The notes under the pieces were generated by a model. The model saw only the letters and a list, made by a program, of their open reading frames with translations. It was not told where the DNA came from and ran no database searches. DNA of 64,000 bases from Psychroserpens sp036960315 (GTDB lineage: Bacteria > Bacteroidota > Bacteroidia > Flavobacteriales > Flavobacteriaceae), in NCBI RefSeq assembly GCF_036960315.1, contig NZ_JBALVR010000001.1, positions 496,001 through 560,000 on the forward strand, written 5' to 3'. The translations under genes and the position numbers were made by a program. Of this stretch, positions 25,761 to 35,441 are shown one piece after another; within the stretch, counting starts at the first letter, position 1; every line of letters starts with the position of its first letter.

Positions 25761-28094
25761 CTATTCTATAGCTAACTTTTGAGAGAACTCTTGAGTATTG
25801 TTATGAAGCTTAGCGATATATATACCAGTATTTACGTTAGAAATGTCAATACGGTTTTCTAACTGAGTTGTATCAAGTTTAGTTGACATAACCAATCTAC
25901 CTTGTATATCGTATAACTTAAGTAGGGTATTATTTAAAAGCTGTCCGCTAATTACTAATTCTTTGGAAGCTTTTGAAACATAGATGTCTAAGTCATTTAA
26001 ACTATTTTCTTGAGTTGATAGCGAATTGTCCATGAATCTTAAAAAGAAGCGTCCTGTTCCAGACAAATTAATAGTTGGTGTCAAAATGTAATCCATAGTG
26101 TTTAGTAAAGTGGTTGTGCCAGCTACAGTGTCATCAAGATAGACGTTAACGGTACTAGGTATTGTCGATGAATTAATCGTGAACGTTATTTGTTCGCCTT
26201 GATTAGATTTGACGCCTAAAACTATGGTCGCATCATTAAAATCTGTTTCGCCAAGTGCTTGAATACCTAAAGGGGCATTAGCATTTTCTTCTACTAAATG
26301 AGAATATAAAGAAAAGGCCGGTGATGATCCACCGAAAAGTGAGGCATCATAGCCCGGATCCAAGCCAAGTGTCGAGAATTCTGAAAAATAGAAATCGGTT
26401 AAAAAACTTTGTGAATTTGTACTTATCGATAGTTTTAAATTAGTTATGGCATTAGTTTCCCGTCCTTGTATAAAGTCATCGCTGCCTGAGATAGAACGCA
26501 TGGAAGGTAAGAATTGAGCGTTGCCACCCAAGGTGTTTGAGGCGACAAAAAAACCTTGCCCAGGAGCTAGGTTGTAGGTGCTGAAATAATTAGTAATTGT
26601 ATAACTTCCTCCAGCGAGGACATCAGTATCGTCATTATATCCATAAATAGCAGTTGCGGAAGGATCCAGTAAAGCTAAGTTTTCAGTTAAAAAGGCTTGG
26701 GAATTAAGATATGAAGGGAATGGGTTTCCAATTAAATTATAAGCAGTGCCCACACCAAGGCTGATAGGTATGCCAACAGGAGTTGTATTTACTAAGCCTT
26801 CAAATTGTACGATATTAGTACTGGCAGCTGCATCAATCCCAGTACGATAACCTTTTCCCGCAACAAAGGGTGTTGTATCCGATTCATCAAAGAGTTCGTA
26901 AGTATTTGTATCAATATCAAATCCGCCAAACAGAATTCTAGTACCCGGATCTGGCTCTTCTACTATATTTGGATTGTTAATTATAAATGTATTAAAAGCT
27001 TGTCCTGAAACAGGTGCACTAATTAAATCATTTCCACCAGTTGCCGTAGTATTATTAACATAACGATTGTATAGCACTGTCCCAGAAATTGTTCCGTCAG
27101 ATATTAAACTAGAGTAGCTGTTAGAAACTGATTCTAGAGTTAATTCGTCAGCTATTGTTAAAGAGATACTAGAATTTATCGTTACACTAGAACCGTCATT
27201 AACAGTAGCGGAATCAAGCGTAGCATCGATATCTAATATCAAATTATTATTAACGGTAACCTCACCACCTTCAATTGGAATTCCGCTATATAGCCAATTA
27301 TTGGTGTCGTTCCAATTTCCATCAGCATTAGAGGTGTATTTAGTGTTTTCTGAAAACGAATTTTCATAAAATGATGTCGACGGATCAATACCAGATCCAG
27401 TTGAGTTGAATATAATTTGATGCGTTAGTGTTTTTGATGTTGGTCCAGCTGAAGGGTTTGCATCTGGGTACCTTGACCACATAAAATCACCATTTGAGTT
27501 ATTTGTCCAATAGCTAATGCCAATAGGTTTATGATCTCCTGGAGTAAAACCTAAAGCAGACCATGCGATTCTAATTCGTACTTCACCATTAGGTGAATCT
27601 TGGAAATCTATCTTAGATTCTGTGTTGTCATTTCCATCGATTCGGCTAACGAAATTCCATGCTCCAGAAGTTCCGTCATATAATTCAATAGCATTTCCAT
27701 TGCTTGTAGGAATTCCGTAGAATGAAGAATTGTTTTCAAATACTGCATAATAATCTGGCAAGTTATCGCCAGTAGTAAACTCTACACCTTCTATGGCGTT
27801 GCTTGTGCCTGAAGCCGTATTTGGATCTGTGTCAATAGCAACATAGTACATGTCTGATGAATAATTTGTTTGCCCTTCAGACCAACCAATATATAAATAG
27901 GTATTATCCCAATGTGTATAAAATGTTGTTATGGATGTAGCAATTGTACCTTCAGTAGAAAAAGCGGTACTATTATTATCACCTCCGCTCATACTAATAG
28001 TCTTCGGGGTATTTTGACCCATTACCAATAGTGAAGTTAAAAGTGTAAGATATAAGAGAGCAATGGTTCTAGGGAAATTGTAATGGTTTATCAT
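25761..28094 (-). CDS. T9SS type A sorting domain-containing secreted protein
   Basis: This 777-residue protein has a signal peptide at residues 1-26 (ending SLLVMG). The N-terminal domain (about 30-220) resembles DOMON/CBM9-like carbohydrate-binding modules. A long, strand-rich Thr/Ser/Asn region follows, and the last ~75 residues form a type A CTD: LKLYDIQGRLVMST, then ISNVNTGIYIAKL and QKLAIE. That tail sends it across the outer membrane by type IX secretion for surface attachment or release. From about residue 345 it is homologous to the other T9SS protein at 28363-31890. No catalytic motif was seen. It is 75 bp upstream of the peptide gene on the same strand. Confidence 0.88.
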   Translation of the reverse strand: MINHYNFPRTIALLYLTLLTSLLVMGQNTPKTISMSGGDNNSTAFSTEGTIATSITTFYTHWDNTYLYIGWSEGQTNYSSDMYYVAIDTDPNTASGTSNAIEGVEFTTGDNLPDYYAVFENNSSFYGIPTSNGNAIELYDGTSGAWNFVSRIDGNDNTESKIDFQDSPNGEVRIRIAWSALGFTPGDHKPIGISYWTNNSNGDFMWSRYPDANPSAGPTSKTLTHQIIFNSTGSGIDPSTSFYENSFSENTKYTSNADGNWNDTNNWLYSGIPIEGGEVTVNNNLILDIDATLDSATVNDGSSVTINSSISLTIADELTLESVSNSYSSLISDGTISGTVLYNRYVNNTTATGGNDLISAPVSGQAFNTFIINNPNIVEEPDPGTRILFGGFDIDTNTYELFDESDTTPFVAGKGYRTGIDAAASTNIVQFEGLVNTTPVGIPISLGVGTAYNLIGNPFPSYLNSQAFLTENLALLDPSATAIYGYNDDTDVLAGGSYTITNYFSTYNLAPGQGFFVASNTLGGNAQFLPSMRSISGSDDFIQGRETNAITNLKLSISTNSQSFLTDFYFSEFSTLGLDPGYDASLFGGSSPAFSLYSHLVEENANAPLGIQALGETDFNDATIVLGVKSNQGEQITFTINSSTIPSTVNVYLDDTVAGTTTLLNTMDYILTPTINLSGTGRFFLRFMDNSLSTQENSLNDLDIYVSKASKELVISGQLLNNTLLKLYDIQGRLVMSTKLDTTQLENRIDISNVNTGIYIAKLHNNTQEFSQKLAIE

Positions 28095-28310
28095 GTCTTG
28101 TTTGTATTAATCTAAGTCTCTAAACAATAGAAATGTAAAGATATGTTAAGTTTCAATAGCTTAAAAGTAAAAACCTCTACGTGTTAATAAATATTGATAA
28201 TTTAGATCAAGAAAACTTAAAAAGTGACATCTGCTTGATTAATATAATGACCATACTGTGTTGTTTCTGAAAGCCACCTAGTTGAAGTATGATCTGAATA
28301 TATCAACAAA
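28095..28310. other. Gap between the two T9SS genes
   Basis: About 216 AT-rich bases lie between the upstream T9SS gene's terminator and the start of the downstream T9SS gene. I see no ORF here. A TATCTTTA on the minus strand is a one-mismatch -7 candidate for the 777-residue protein; nothing else stands out. Confidence 0.4.
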
Positions 28311-28337
28311 AAAAGCACACTTATAAAGTGTGCTTTT
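28311..28337 (-). terminator. Terminator after the larger T9SS gene
   Basis: AAAAGCACACTT (28311-28322) pairs with AAGTGTGCTTTT (28326-28337) around a 3-base loop, with T-tracts on both strands. It lies about 25 bp after the stop of the minus-strand gene. Confidence 0.85.
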
Positions 28338-28362
28338 TTATATAATCGATTAGATTATTTAG

Positions 28363-31300
28363 TTATTTGATAATAACCTTTTGTGATTTTTGCTGTATTC
28401 CGTTATTGAGATTCACAATATAGATGCCAGATGTAATATTGGATATATCAATTTGATTGTTGATGCTATTACTATTTAGTTTTGAAGTTAAAATTAATCG
28501 ACCTTGAATATCATAAATTTCTGCTTTTGTATCGTTTAACAATTCACCCTTTATAAATAATGTTTTTGGTGTTTTGCTAGTATATATTTGTACTGTTTCA
28601 AAGCTTTCTTCGGAAGTTGATAAAGCATCTCCAGAAAATCTAAGGAAGAAACGTCCTGTTCCTGATAAATTAGTGTTAGGTGTGAATACATAATCAGACG
28701 TATTTAATAAGGTAAAGGTATTTGTAACTGTATCTTCTAAATAGATGTCTATCCCTCTTTGAATATCAGTTTCAAAAATACTAAACGTTAGTTGTTCACC
28801 TTGGCTTGCATTAACACCTAATGGAATAATAACATCATTTAAGGCATTGTAGTGAACAGACTGAATAGCTAATTTTAAACCTGAGTTATTTTCCACCAAA
28901 TGAGAGTAGAGTGCAAATCCGGGAGCATAATTACCAAATAGGGCTGAATCATATCCAGCATCCATGCTTAATGTTGCATTATTATTAAAATAGATATCGG
29001 TATTATAGCTTGTGTCTGTTTTACTCATTTGAAGTTTTATATGCGCCAAAGTTGGGTTGGAAACTCTGCCTAAGACAAAGTCATCTGTACTCCCAATAGA
29101 TCGCATTGATGGGTTAAAAGTTATTGTTCCGCCTCCAACTTTTGAAGCGACCAAAAATCCTTGCCCAGGTGTAATTACAGTTCCTGGATTTGCATCAGAG
29201 TAGGCTTGATTCCATATTTCCCATCCATTAGAAGCATCACCATCATAACCATAAATACCAGAATTTGTTGGTTCGAATTCACTAGTATTAGCAGTTAAAA
29301 AATCTGATAATGTAATGTAAGAGCTATAAGGATTTCCTATGAGATTCCATTCTGGCGAATTAGGTCCAGAGACTACAATCGGTTTAGTGATCGTTGTTGT
29401 TTCAACCGTTCCTTCAAAAGTAAATGTACTCGAATTTGTGGATGCAGCTCTATAACCATTTCCAGCATCTAAAGTAGCATTTGCATCTGCAGTAATATCG
29501 GTGTCATACAATTGATACAATCCAGTAGTTTTATTAAATGGTCCAAATAATTTTTGAGAAACATCAGATGGATTTTCAAAAATATTAGTATTCACCGTTG
29601 CAAAATCACCAAAAGTTTGACCAGTTACAGGAGCAGAAATAAGATCATTTCCACCAGTATTTATATTGACATGTCGCTTATAAATAACATCACCTTCGGA
29701 AGTATTTTCAACAATAAGACTAGAATAGGTTGTTGAAGTCGAATTTAATTCTAAAGTTCCTTTATTAACCAAGTTAGAGTTAACAACAATAGATTCTCCT
29801 GCAGTTACTGAAGTAGTCGCTAAATCTGCGATATAGAAATTATTAGTTTCTATATTAGATCCAACAGTATAAGTTCCGTCAAGTACATAAACATTATCGG
29901 TTCCAGTGGTGTCAGAAGGTGCATTTGGTACCCAAGTACTACTTGCATACACTAATCCATCAAATTCGCTTACTATTCTGAAATTATCAAAACCAGAAAA
30001 ACCAGTTAATCTATTATTTCTAATTCTTATTTGGAGTGCAACTGTATTTACTGAAGCAGGAATATCAAGAGATATAGAACCTTCATCAGAATCTATAGCA
30101 CCATTTCCATCGAATAAAAACACTCTCGATTCATTACTCCCATCATAAATCAATCGGTATTGTGCATCATTACTATTATATACATAACCTTGAATATCCC
30201 AATCAAATTTCAATTTTACATTTTCGTATGAACTCACATCTATTGTACTAAATGTTATGGTTGCCCAAGTATTAGTTCCATTGCCTTCATCGTTAAGGTC
30301 GTTGTCTCCTAGAATATTTCCTGAAAATTGCGGATTGTTCATAGGACTTGCATCGTTTATGTTAATAATACCATAGTAACCATCAGTACCCCAGCCATTA
30401 TCAAAAAAGGGGATATCATTGGTGTACGTCCATTCTGGAGATGTGTTGTCAAAATCTTGAATGGCAATAGTGATTAATGGTCCGTTGATATCAAAATTAG
30501 AACTAGTTGCATCGGTTAAACCTGATGAAGTAGCAGTAATTGTTAAGCCTGTTCCTTTAGCAGAAAACACTAGGTTGCTAAATGTGCTTTCTCCAGCGAC
30601 AGCATTAAGACTAGTTGTTGCACTGACATCAAAAGTACCTGTAGTTGTTAACGAAATACTGTTAATAAAATCTAAGTCCAAATTATCATTAATATCTGTA
30701 GCAATAACTACAGGTGTTGGATGTATGACTTCAAATTGATTTCCGTTTAAAGGTTCAGTTGTAAATATTAATTGAGAAGCAATGACTTCTATTCTATTAT
30801 CGTCACCAGCAATAGGCGTTTGCGCACCTCCAGCATCAAAAGCTTCAAAAATAGAACCTGCAGTGCCATCTGCAGATGCAGAACTGATTGTTAGTTGAAG
30901 TTGTTCATTATCAGTAGCTGTAGAATTAAAAGTGGCATAAACATCAAATGTTTTAGAACCTTCGTCAATAGCAGAAATTCCTGTAATTCCTGTAAATGAA
31001 GTGTTATCTGTAACTGTTGTCACTTCCGAAATGTTAGTTGACCCATCAAATACGGCTAAAGCAGCAATATTAGAACTATTAGTGATATTAAACTCTAGAT
31101 CTGTTAGAGTCGTTCCTAATATGTCAGCATCTGTTAAGTCATTTCCACCATCTTGAATAGTAAATTCACCAATTTTAATGGCATTGCTAGTTGTTAAACC
31201 AGAGGTAGCACTATATGATGTGTAATCAATATTGTCTGTTGGATCAAATGATGTAGCAACAATGTTAGATTCGGTACTATTTGTAGTCGTAGATGTTATG

Positions 31301-31890
31301 TTTCCGCTTAATCTAAGACCTGGAAGTGCAATTCCGAAGTCAGACCATGATGCTTGGCTTTTAACCCGTAACAAGCCTCCATTTGTTGCCGCTCCCCAAG
31401 CATATAATCTAAAAGTAATTGTTGCTGCGGAACCAGAATTGATGCTTAAACCTATAATATTAGTAATAACGTTAGAATTAGCAACTATACTTTGTGACGC
31501 GTTTACTGCTATACCTGCCGTTGCAAAATCATCTATACTATAATGCAATTGCCAGTTTGTAGGTCCATTCATATTACGTCTTAGTCTAATATCTATTCTT
31601 TGAATTTCAATGTCATTACTTGAACTCGATGACGTAGACCATTGCAAATAATCATTATTGGTTTCTGCATTAGCTTGAGATGTTTCTGCCCAATTGTTTG
31701 ATGAAAAATCTGTACCATTCCTTTGGTTAACGCCCGAACCTCTTGTGAGACCTATCGAGGAAATTGTAGGATCGTTACCTGTATCGGTTGGTCCGGGACC
31801 ATTTGCTCTGTCAATTGTGACAATTGTGGTTTGAGCAAAACTAAAAGCAAAAAAGAAAAATGCTAAAAGTAAAAAGTATGTCTTTTTCAT
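28363..31890 (-). CDS. Large T9SS type A sorting domain-containing secreted protein
   Basis: The frame is open from 31965, but the real start is the ATG at 31888-31890. It gives the signal peptide MKKTYFLLLAFFFFAFSFA, and a TATATTTG promoter box overlaps the upstream codons. The mature protein of about 1155 residues is strand-rich. It has an N-terminal Thr/Asn-rich region, a middle part with Ig- or lectin-like segments, and a CTD (AEIYDIQGRLILTSKL, then ISNITSGIYIVNL and QKVIIK) for type IX secretion. The C-terminal ~430 residues are homologous to the neighbouring T9SS protein. No enzyme motif was found. A surface adhesin or structural role is a guess. Confidence 0.88.
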   Translation of the reverse strand: MKKTYFLLLAFFFFAFSFAQTTIVTIDRANGPGPTDTGNDPTISSIGLTRGSGVNQRNGTDFSSNNWAETSQANAETNNDYLQWSTSSSSSNDIEIQRIDIRLRRNMNGPTNWQLHYSIDDFATAGIAVNASQSIVANSNVITNIIGLSINSGSAATITFRLYAWGAATNGGLLRVKSQASWSDFGIALPGLRLSGNITSTTTNSTESNIVATSFDPTDNIDYTSYSATSGLTTSNAIKIGEFTIQDGGNDLTDADILGTTLTDLEFNITNSSNIAALAVFDGSTNISEVTTVTDNTSFTGITGISAIDEGSKTFDVYATFNSTATDNEQLQLTISSASADGTAGSIFEAFDAGGAQTPIAGDDNRIEVIASQLIFTTEPLNGNQFEVIHPTPVVIATDINDNLDLDFINSISLTTTGTFDVSATTSLNAVAGESTFSNLVFSAKGTGLTITATSSGLTDATSSNFDINGPLITIAIQDFDNTSPEWTYTNDIPFFDNGWGTDGYYGIININDASPMNNPQFSGNILGDNDLNDEGNGTNTWATITFSTIDVSSYENVKLKFDWDIQGYVYNSNDAQYRLIYDGSNESRVFLFDGNGAIDSDEGSISLDIPASVNTVALQIRIRNNRLTGFSGFDNFRIVSEFDGLVYASSTWVPNAPSDTTGTDNVYVLDGTYTVGSNIETNNFYIADLATTSVTAGESIVVNSNLVNKGTLELNSTSTTYSSLIVENTSEGDVIYKRHVNINTGGNDLISAPVTGQTFGDFATVNTNIFENPSDVSQKLFGPFNKTTGLYQLYDTDITADANATLDAGNGYRAASTNSSTFTFEGTVETTTITKPIVVSGPNSPEWNLIGNPYSSYITLSDFLTANTSEFEPTNSGIYGYDGDASNGWEIWNQAYSDANPGTVITPGQGFLVASKVGGGTITFNPSMRSIGSTDDFVLGRVSNPTLAHIKLQMSKTDTSYNTDIYFNNNATLSMDAGYDSALFGNYAPGFALYSHLVENNSGLKLAIQSVHYNALNDVIIPLGVNASQGEQLTFSIFETDIQRGIDIYLEDTVTNTFTLLNTSDYVFTPNTNLSGTGRFFLRFSGDALSTSEESFETVQIYTSKTPKTLFIKGELLNDTKAEIYDIQGRLILTSKLNSNSINNQIDISNITSGIYIVNLNNGIQQKSQKVIIK

Positions 31891-31962
31891 AACGTAAAAA
31901 TTTATTCTACAATCTTGAATGGCTATTGATTTTTCAGTTTGTTTAGTAGAATTAGGATGGGT

Positions 31963-31970
31963 CAAATATA
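31963..31970 (-). promoter_or_regulatory. Promoter -7 element of the larger T9SS gene
   Basis: On the minus strand it reads TATATTTG, an exact match to TAnnTTTG, 72 bp upstream of the ATG at 31890. Because it overlaps the first codons of the longer ORF, it decides in favour of the shorter start. Confidence 0.6.
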
Positions 31971-32149
31971 GTGAAAGATATTACTCATAAAAATTAATTC
32001 GGGGGGTTTACGGGTAAGTGACTAAAAAAGAAGCTAAATTCTTATAAAAACAATGATATGCCTTTGGTTTTGAGTTAACTAATAAGTTAATAAATCACCT
32101 AAATGTTAATTATATAACCCCAATGACTCATAGGAAGCTGCCAATTCAA

Positions 32150-32417
32150 ATGGCATTAAATGCATTTGGGCAAGAAGGGGGAATTATAACCATACCATTT
32201 TCTTATGTGGAGACTACCGCAAGCATTGTTTGGGATTAGAGCAAACCAATTTTTGTAGACATACATCCAAGGGATCTCACCAAATGTGACCAATACTAAT
32301 GATGTGAGTATTGCCGAAGATATTGCACCTAGAAAATTATGTTTACCGTTGTATGTCGCATTAGAACAAAGCGATATCGAAAGAATCTCAGGTTTAATTT
32401 TACAAGCTATTAGTTAA
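32150..32417 (+). pseudogene. Remnant of a DegT/DnrJ/EryC1-type aminotransferase gene
   Basis: Two pieces of the family are readable. The first (about 32153-32300) translates to ALNAFGQEGGIITIPFSYV, then TTASIVWD, a TAG stop, and SKPIFVDIHP. This is the segment after the N-terminal helix in sugar-nucleotide aminotransferases. The second (about 32311-32417) reads IAPRKLCLPLY and LEQSDIERISGLIL, the family's C terminus, ending in TAA. The ~250 residues between them, including the PLP lysine, are deleted. The relic sits just before the 2-epimerase gene at the edge of the polysaccharide locus, where an intact aminotransferase would be expected. Confidence 0.8.
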
Positions 32418-32477
32418 TTCAATAGGATTAAAATACTTTTGCTAAATATCTAGAATAAAATTTATTGCACATTATAG

Positions 32478-33572
32478 ATGAAGAAACTATTAATAGTTGT
32501 TGGTACCAGACCAAACTATATTAAAATCACACAATTTAAAATTGTTGCTGAACAGCAGTTTCCTGATGAGTTCGATATTAAAATTGTTCATACAGGACAG
32601 CATTTTGACGCTTCTATGGCAGATGTGTTTTTTCAACAATTAGATATATGGCCAGATTTTTTCTTGAATATAAGCCCGGCATCTGCAAATACTCAAGTTG
32701 GAGAGGTTATGATGAAACTGGAAAACATCATCACCTCCTTTAAACCCGATTTAGTTCTAGTTCCAGGAGATGTGAATTCGACGTTGGCTGCAGCACTAAC
32801 AACCTATAAAATGGGAGTAAAACTTGGGCATTTGGAAAGCGGACTTAGGAGTTTTGATCGTTCAATGCCTGAAGAAATCAATCGAATTTTAGTTGACGAG
32901 ATTACAGATTTTTATTTTGTGACAGAACAAAGTGGTGTTGATAATTTGCTTAAGGAAGGGAAGTCTGAAGCTCAAATTCATTTTGTAGGAAACACGATGA
33001 TTGATACTCTGTTTGCTTTTGAAAAGGACATTATCAATCAAGATGTACTTTCAAAATATAATCTCGAAAAAGGGCAATACATATTGATGACGATTCATAG
33101 ACCAGCAACTGTGGATAACAAAGAAGGATTGGAAGAACTCTTATCACTTATTAAAAGTCTGCCTTCTGATAAACGCATCATTTTTCCAATGCATCCAAGA
33201 ACACTTAAAAACATAACATCTAATCATCTCGATAAAGCCTTTAATGGTATTGAAAATTTGATTATTGCTGAGCCTATGGATTATTTAGGTTTTCAAAACT
33301 TGATTCACAATAGCGCATTAGTTTTAACCGACAGTGGAGGCATACAGGAAGAAACAACTTATAAACAAATACCTTGTTTGACATTAAGACCAAATACTGA
33401 AAGACCTAGTACTATTGAGATAGGAACCAATACATTACTTAATTTTGATAAAAACAGTATTTACAATATGGTTAATCAAGTTTTTTTAGGAGATTATAAA
33501 AAAGGAACAGTCCCTAAATTATGGGATGGGAAGGCGACGGAACGTATTTTAAGAATTATCAGTACTATTTAA
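32478..33572 (+). CDS. wecB: UDP-N-acetylglucosamine 2-epimerase (non-hydrolysing)
   Basis: This 364-residue cytoplasmic enzyme interconverts UDP-GlcNAc and UDP-ManNAc, supplying ManNAc for surface polysaccharide. The family motifs are GTRPNYIK (residues 8-15), HTGQHFD, PGDVNSTLAAAL, GHLESGLRSFDRSMPEEINR, and the C-terminal DSGGIQEE with PNTERPSTIEIGTN. The active-site His-Arg segment reads TIHRPATVDN. No ManNAc dehydrogenase (WecC) is visible in the window, so the sugar may be used as ManNAc or oxidised by an enzyme elsewhere. A TACTTTTG -7 candidate lies at 32434-32441. Confidence 0.93.
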   Translation: MKKLLIVVGTRPNYIKITQFKIVAEQQFPDEFDIKIVHTGQHFDASMADVFFQQLDIWPDFFLNISPASANTQVGEVMMKLENIITSFKPDLVLVPGDVNSTLAAALTTYKMGVKLGHLESGLRSFDRSMPEEINRILVDEITDFYFVTEQSGVDNLLKEGKSEAQIHFVGNTMIDTLFAFEKDIINQDVLSKYNLEKGQYILMTIHRPATVDNKEGLEELLSLIKSLPSDKRIIFPMHPRTLKNITSNHLDKAFNGIENLIIAEPMDYLGFQNLIHNSALVLTDSGGIQEETTYKQIPCLTLRPNTERPSTIEIGTNTLLNFDKNSIYNMVNQVFLGDYKKGTVPKLWDGKATERILRIISTI

Positions 33573-33707
33573 TGTTTATGTAATATGAAGCGTATAATTG
33601 CTCAATGGATTATTGTATTTTCGCAACCTTCAAATAATGGGTTTCAACTGCGCGACAATCTTGATGCATTTGTTACAAATATAAAATTCTAGGAAAAAAA
33701 ATATCAC
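33573..33707 (+). other. Gap with a doubtful 35-codon ORF
   Basis: An ATG-started frame (33585-33692, 35 codons) and a TATTTTCG one-mismatch promoter box (33616-33623) are the only structures. The peptide is not recognised. It may be a gene remnant, like others in this locus. Confidence 0.25.
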
Positions 33708-35441
33708 ATGCTTATAGCAATACAAACCATAAAGTTTATTTTTAGTATTCTACCAAAAAAGTACCATTTAAAGCTTCTTGGGGTAGGGGTTTTACTAATG
33801 ATGAATTCTGTCTTAGACCTATTAGGTCTCGGTGTGCTTTTGCCAGTTTTTTCTGTTTTATTAGAAGATAACGTTATAGAAAAATATACTTGGGCAAGTT
33901 GGATGAGTGAGATTTTTGGTCTTACGGATGAAAGGCAATTAATCCTTGTTTTAGCATCTGCACTATTCATAGTTACTGTATTAAAAAATATTTTAAGTCT
34001 CTGGATAGCTAAGTTTAACACGACCTTTGCTCTAGGGCTTTATAAGGAATTTGCATTGCGCTTACATAAGCATTATTACAAAAAAGGATTCTCTTATTTT
34101 AAAACAACAAATTCTAATGTTGTTGTTAAAAATCTTAGAATGGCAAACAGTCAATTTGCTAAATTTCAGGTATTAGGCTCCCTTAATTTGCTAAACGAGT
34201 TTGTGGTTTTACTTTTAATCGTCGTTTTTATAGCACTGTATAATTTTAAAATACTATTGTTATTGGGCGTAACGGTTGTTCCGCCGTTTATTATTTTTTA
34301 TCGTTGGGTTAAAAATAAATCTATTGTTCTTGGAGCTACAACGAATAAAATTAATCCAATTTTAGGAAAGAATATGTTTCAGAGTATTTATGGGTTTGTA
34401 GACGTGGTCATTATGGGTGCTGAAAAACCTTTTAGAAATGAAATAAAGAAAAACCTCGACGAATTAGTAGAGGTAGATATCAAAACCACCATTTATAATC
34501 AAGCCCCAACAAAAGTTATTGAAAGCTCCTTAATGTTGGCAATAGCTATAATAATTTCGTTTGGAATCTACTTTTTACCATCTAAAATAGAGTTGTTGAA
34601 ATTACTTGGGTTATTTGCAGTAGCGGGTTATCGTATTATGCCGTCCATAAATAAAATAATGATAGCTATTAACGGCTTAAATAGATGTCACTGGATTTTT
34701 GATGTATTAGCTCCATTGCAGCATGACGTTAATTATGTTGAGCCCACAACACAAAAGCCGCTTGAGTTTAAACATAGTTTATCTTTAAGGCAAATAGATT
34801 TTTCTTATGCTAATGATGCCGGATCAATTTTTGACAATTATGATATTGAGATCAAAAAAGGAGAAGTTATTGGTTTAGTTGGCCCATCTGGTGCGGGGAA
34901 AACAACTTTAATGAATCTTTTGTTAGGCTTTTTAAAACCGACAAAAGGCGGCTATTTTGTTGATGACGTAGAGCTTGATGAATCGCATATGAAAGCCTTC
35001 TATGAAAAAGTTGGATACGTGCAACAGCAAGTTTATTTAATAGATGGCACTTTAGGGCAAAATATTGCATTTGGTTGTAAGCCTAATGAAATCGATCATG
35101 AGAAATTAGAAATTGTACTGAGAAAGGCAAATCTTTGGGAAATGGTTAAAAAACTTCCAGAAGGTATTCATGAAATGATAGGTGAAAATGGGACAAAACT
35201 ATCTGGTGGACAAAGACAGCGTGTAGGTATCGCAAGAGCTTTGTATTTTGACTCTGAAATTTTATTTTTTGATGAAGCAACATCTGCATTAGATTCTAAA
35301 ACGGAAAAGGAAATAACAAATTCCATTAATGATATTTCAGATGGAAATTTAACAATTATTATTATTGCGCATAGAATGACAACATTAGAGCACTGCGATA
35401 GAATTATAGAAATCAATAATTCAAATTTGGATAAAGCATGA
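33708..35441 (+). CDS. ABC half-transporter (MsbA/PglK-like), candidate lipid-linked oligosaccharide flippase
   Basis: This 577-residue protein fuses a six-helix export permease to an ATPase domain. The ATPase has Walker A GPSGAGKTT (about residues 386-394), the Q loop in VGYVQQ, the signature LSGGQRQR, Walker B EILFFDEATSALD, and the H loop IIIAHR. MsbA- and PglK-type proteins flip lipid-linked glycans. In this locus it is the only visible candidate to carry the repeat unit across the membrane, because no Wzx gene is found. It overlaps the sulfotransferase gene by 4 bp. Peptide or toxin export is a less likely alternative. Confidence 0.85.
   Translation: MLIAIQTIKFIFSILPKKYHLKLLGVGVLLMMNSVLDLLGLGVLLPVFSVLLEDNVIEKYTWASWMSEIFGLTDERQLILVLASALFIVTVLKNILSLWIAKFNTTFALGLYKEFALRLHKHYYKKGFSYFKTTNSNVVVKNLRMANSQFAKFQVLGSLNLLNEFVVLLLIVVFIALYNFKILLLLGVTVVPPFIIFYRWVKNKSIVLGATTNKINPILGKNMFQSIYGFVDVVIMGAEKPFRNEIKKNLDELVEVDIKTTIYNQAPTKVIESSLMLAIAIIISFGIYFLPSKIELLKLLGLFAVAGYRIMPSINKIMIAINGLNRCHWIFDVLAPLQHDVNYVEPTTQKPLEFKHSLSLRQIDFSYANDAGSIFDNYDIEIKKGEVIGLVGPSGAGKTTLMNLLLGFLKPTKGGYFVDDVELDESHMKAFYEKVGYVQQQVYLIDGTLGQNIAFGCKPNEIDHEKLEIVLRKANLWEMVKKLPEGIHEMIGENGTKLSGGQRQRVGIARALYFDSEILFFDEATSALDSKTEKEITNSINDISDGNLTIIIIAHRMTTLEHCDRIIEINNSNLDKA

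Noticed and set aside
29554..31543. Several plus-strand ORFs inside the T9SS genes
   Set aside because: They are opposite-strand shadows of long, well-supported coding sequences.
31891..31965. Longer N terminus of the large T9SS protein (25 extra residues)
   Set aside because: A TATATTTG promoter box overlaps these codons, and the shorter start gives a clean signal peptide.
33585..33692. 35-codon ORF before the ABC transporter
   Set aside because: No recognisable product and short enough to be chance in AT-rich DNA; noted only as gap content.
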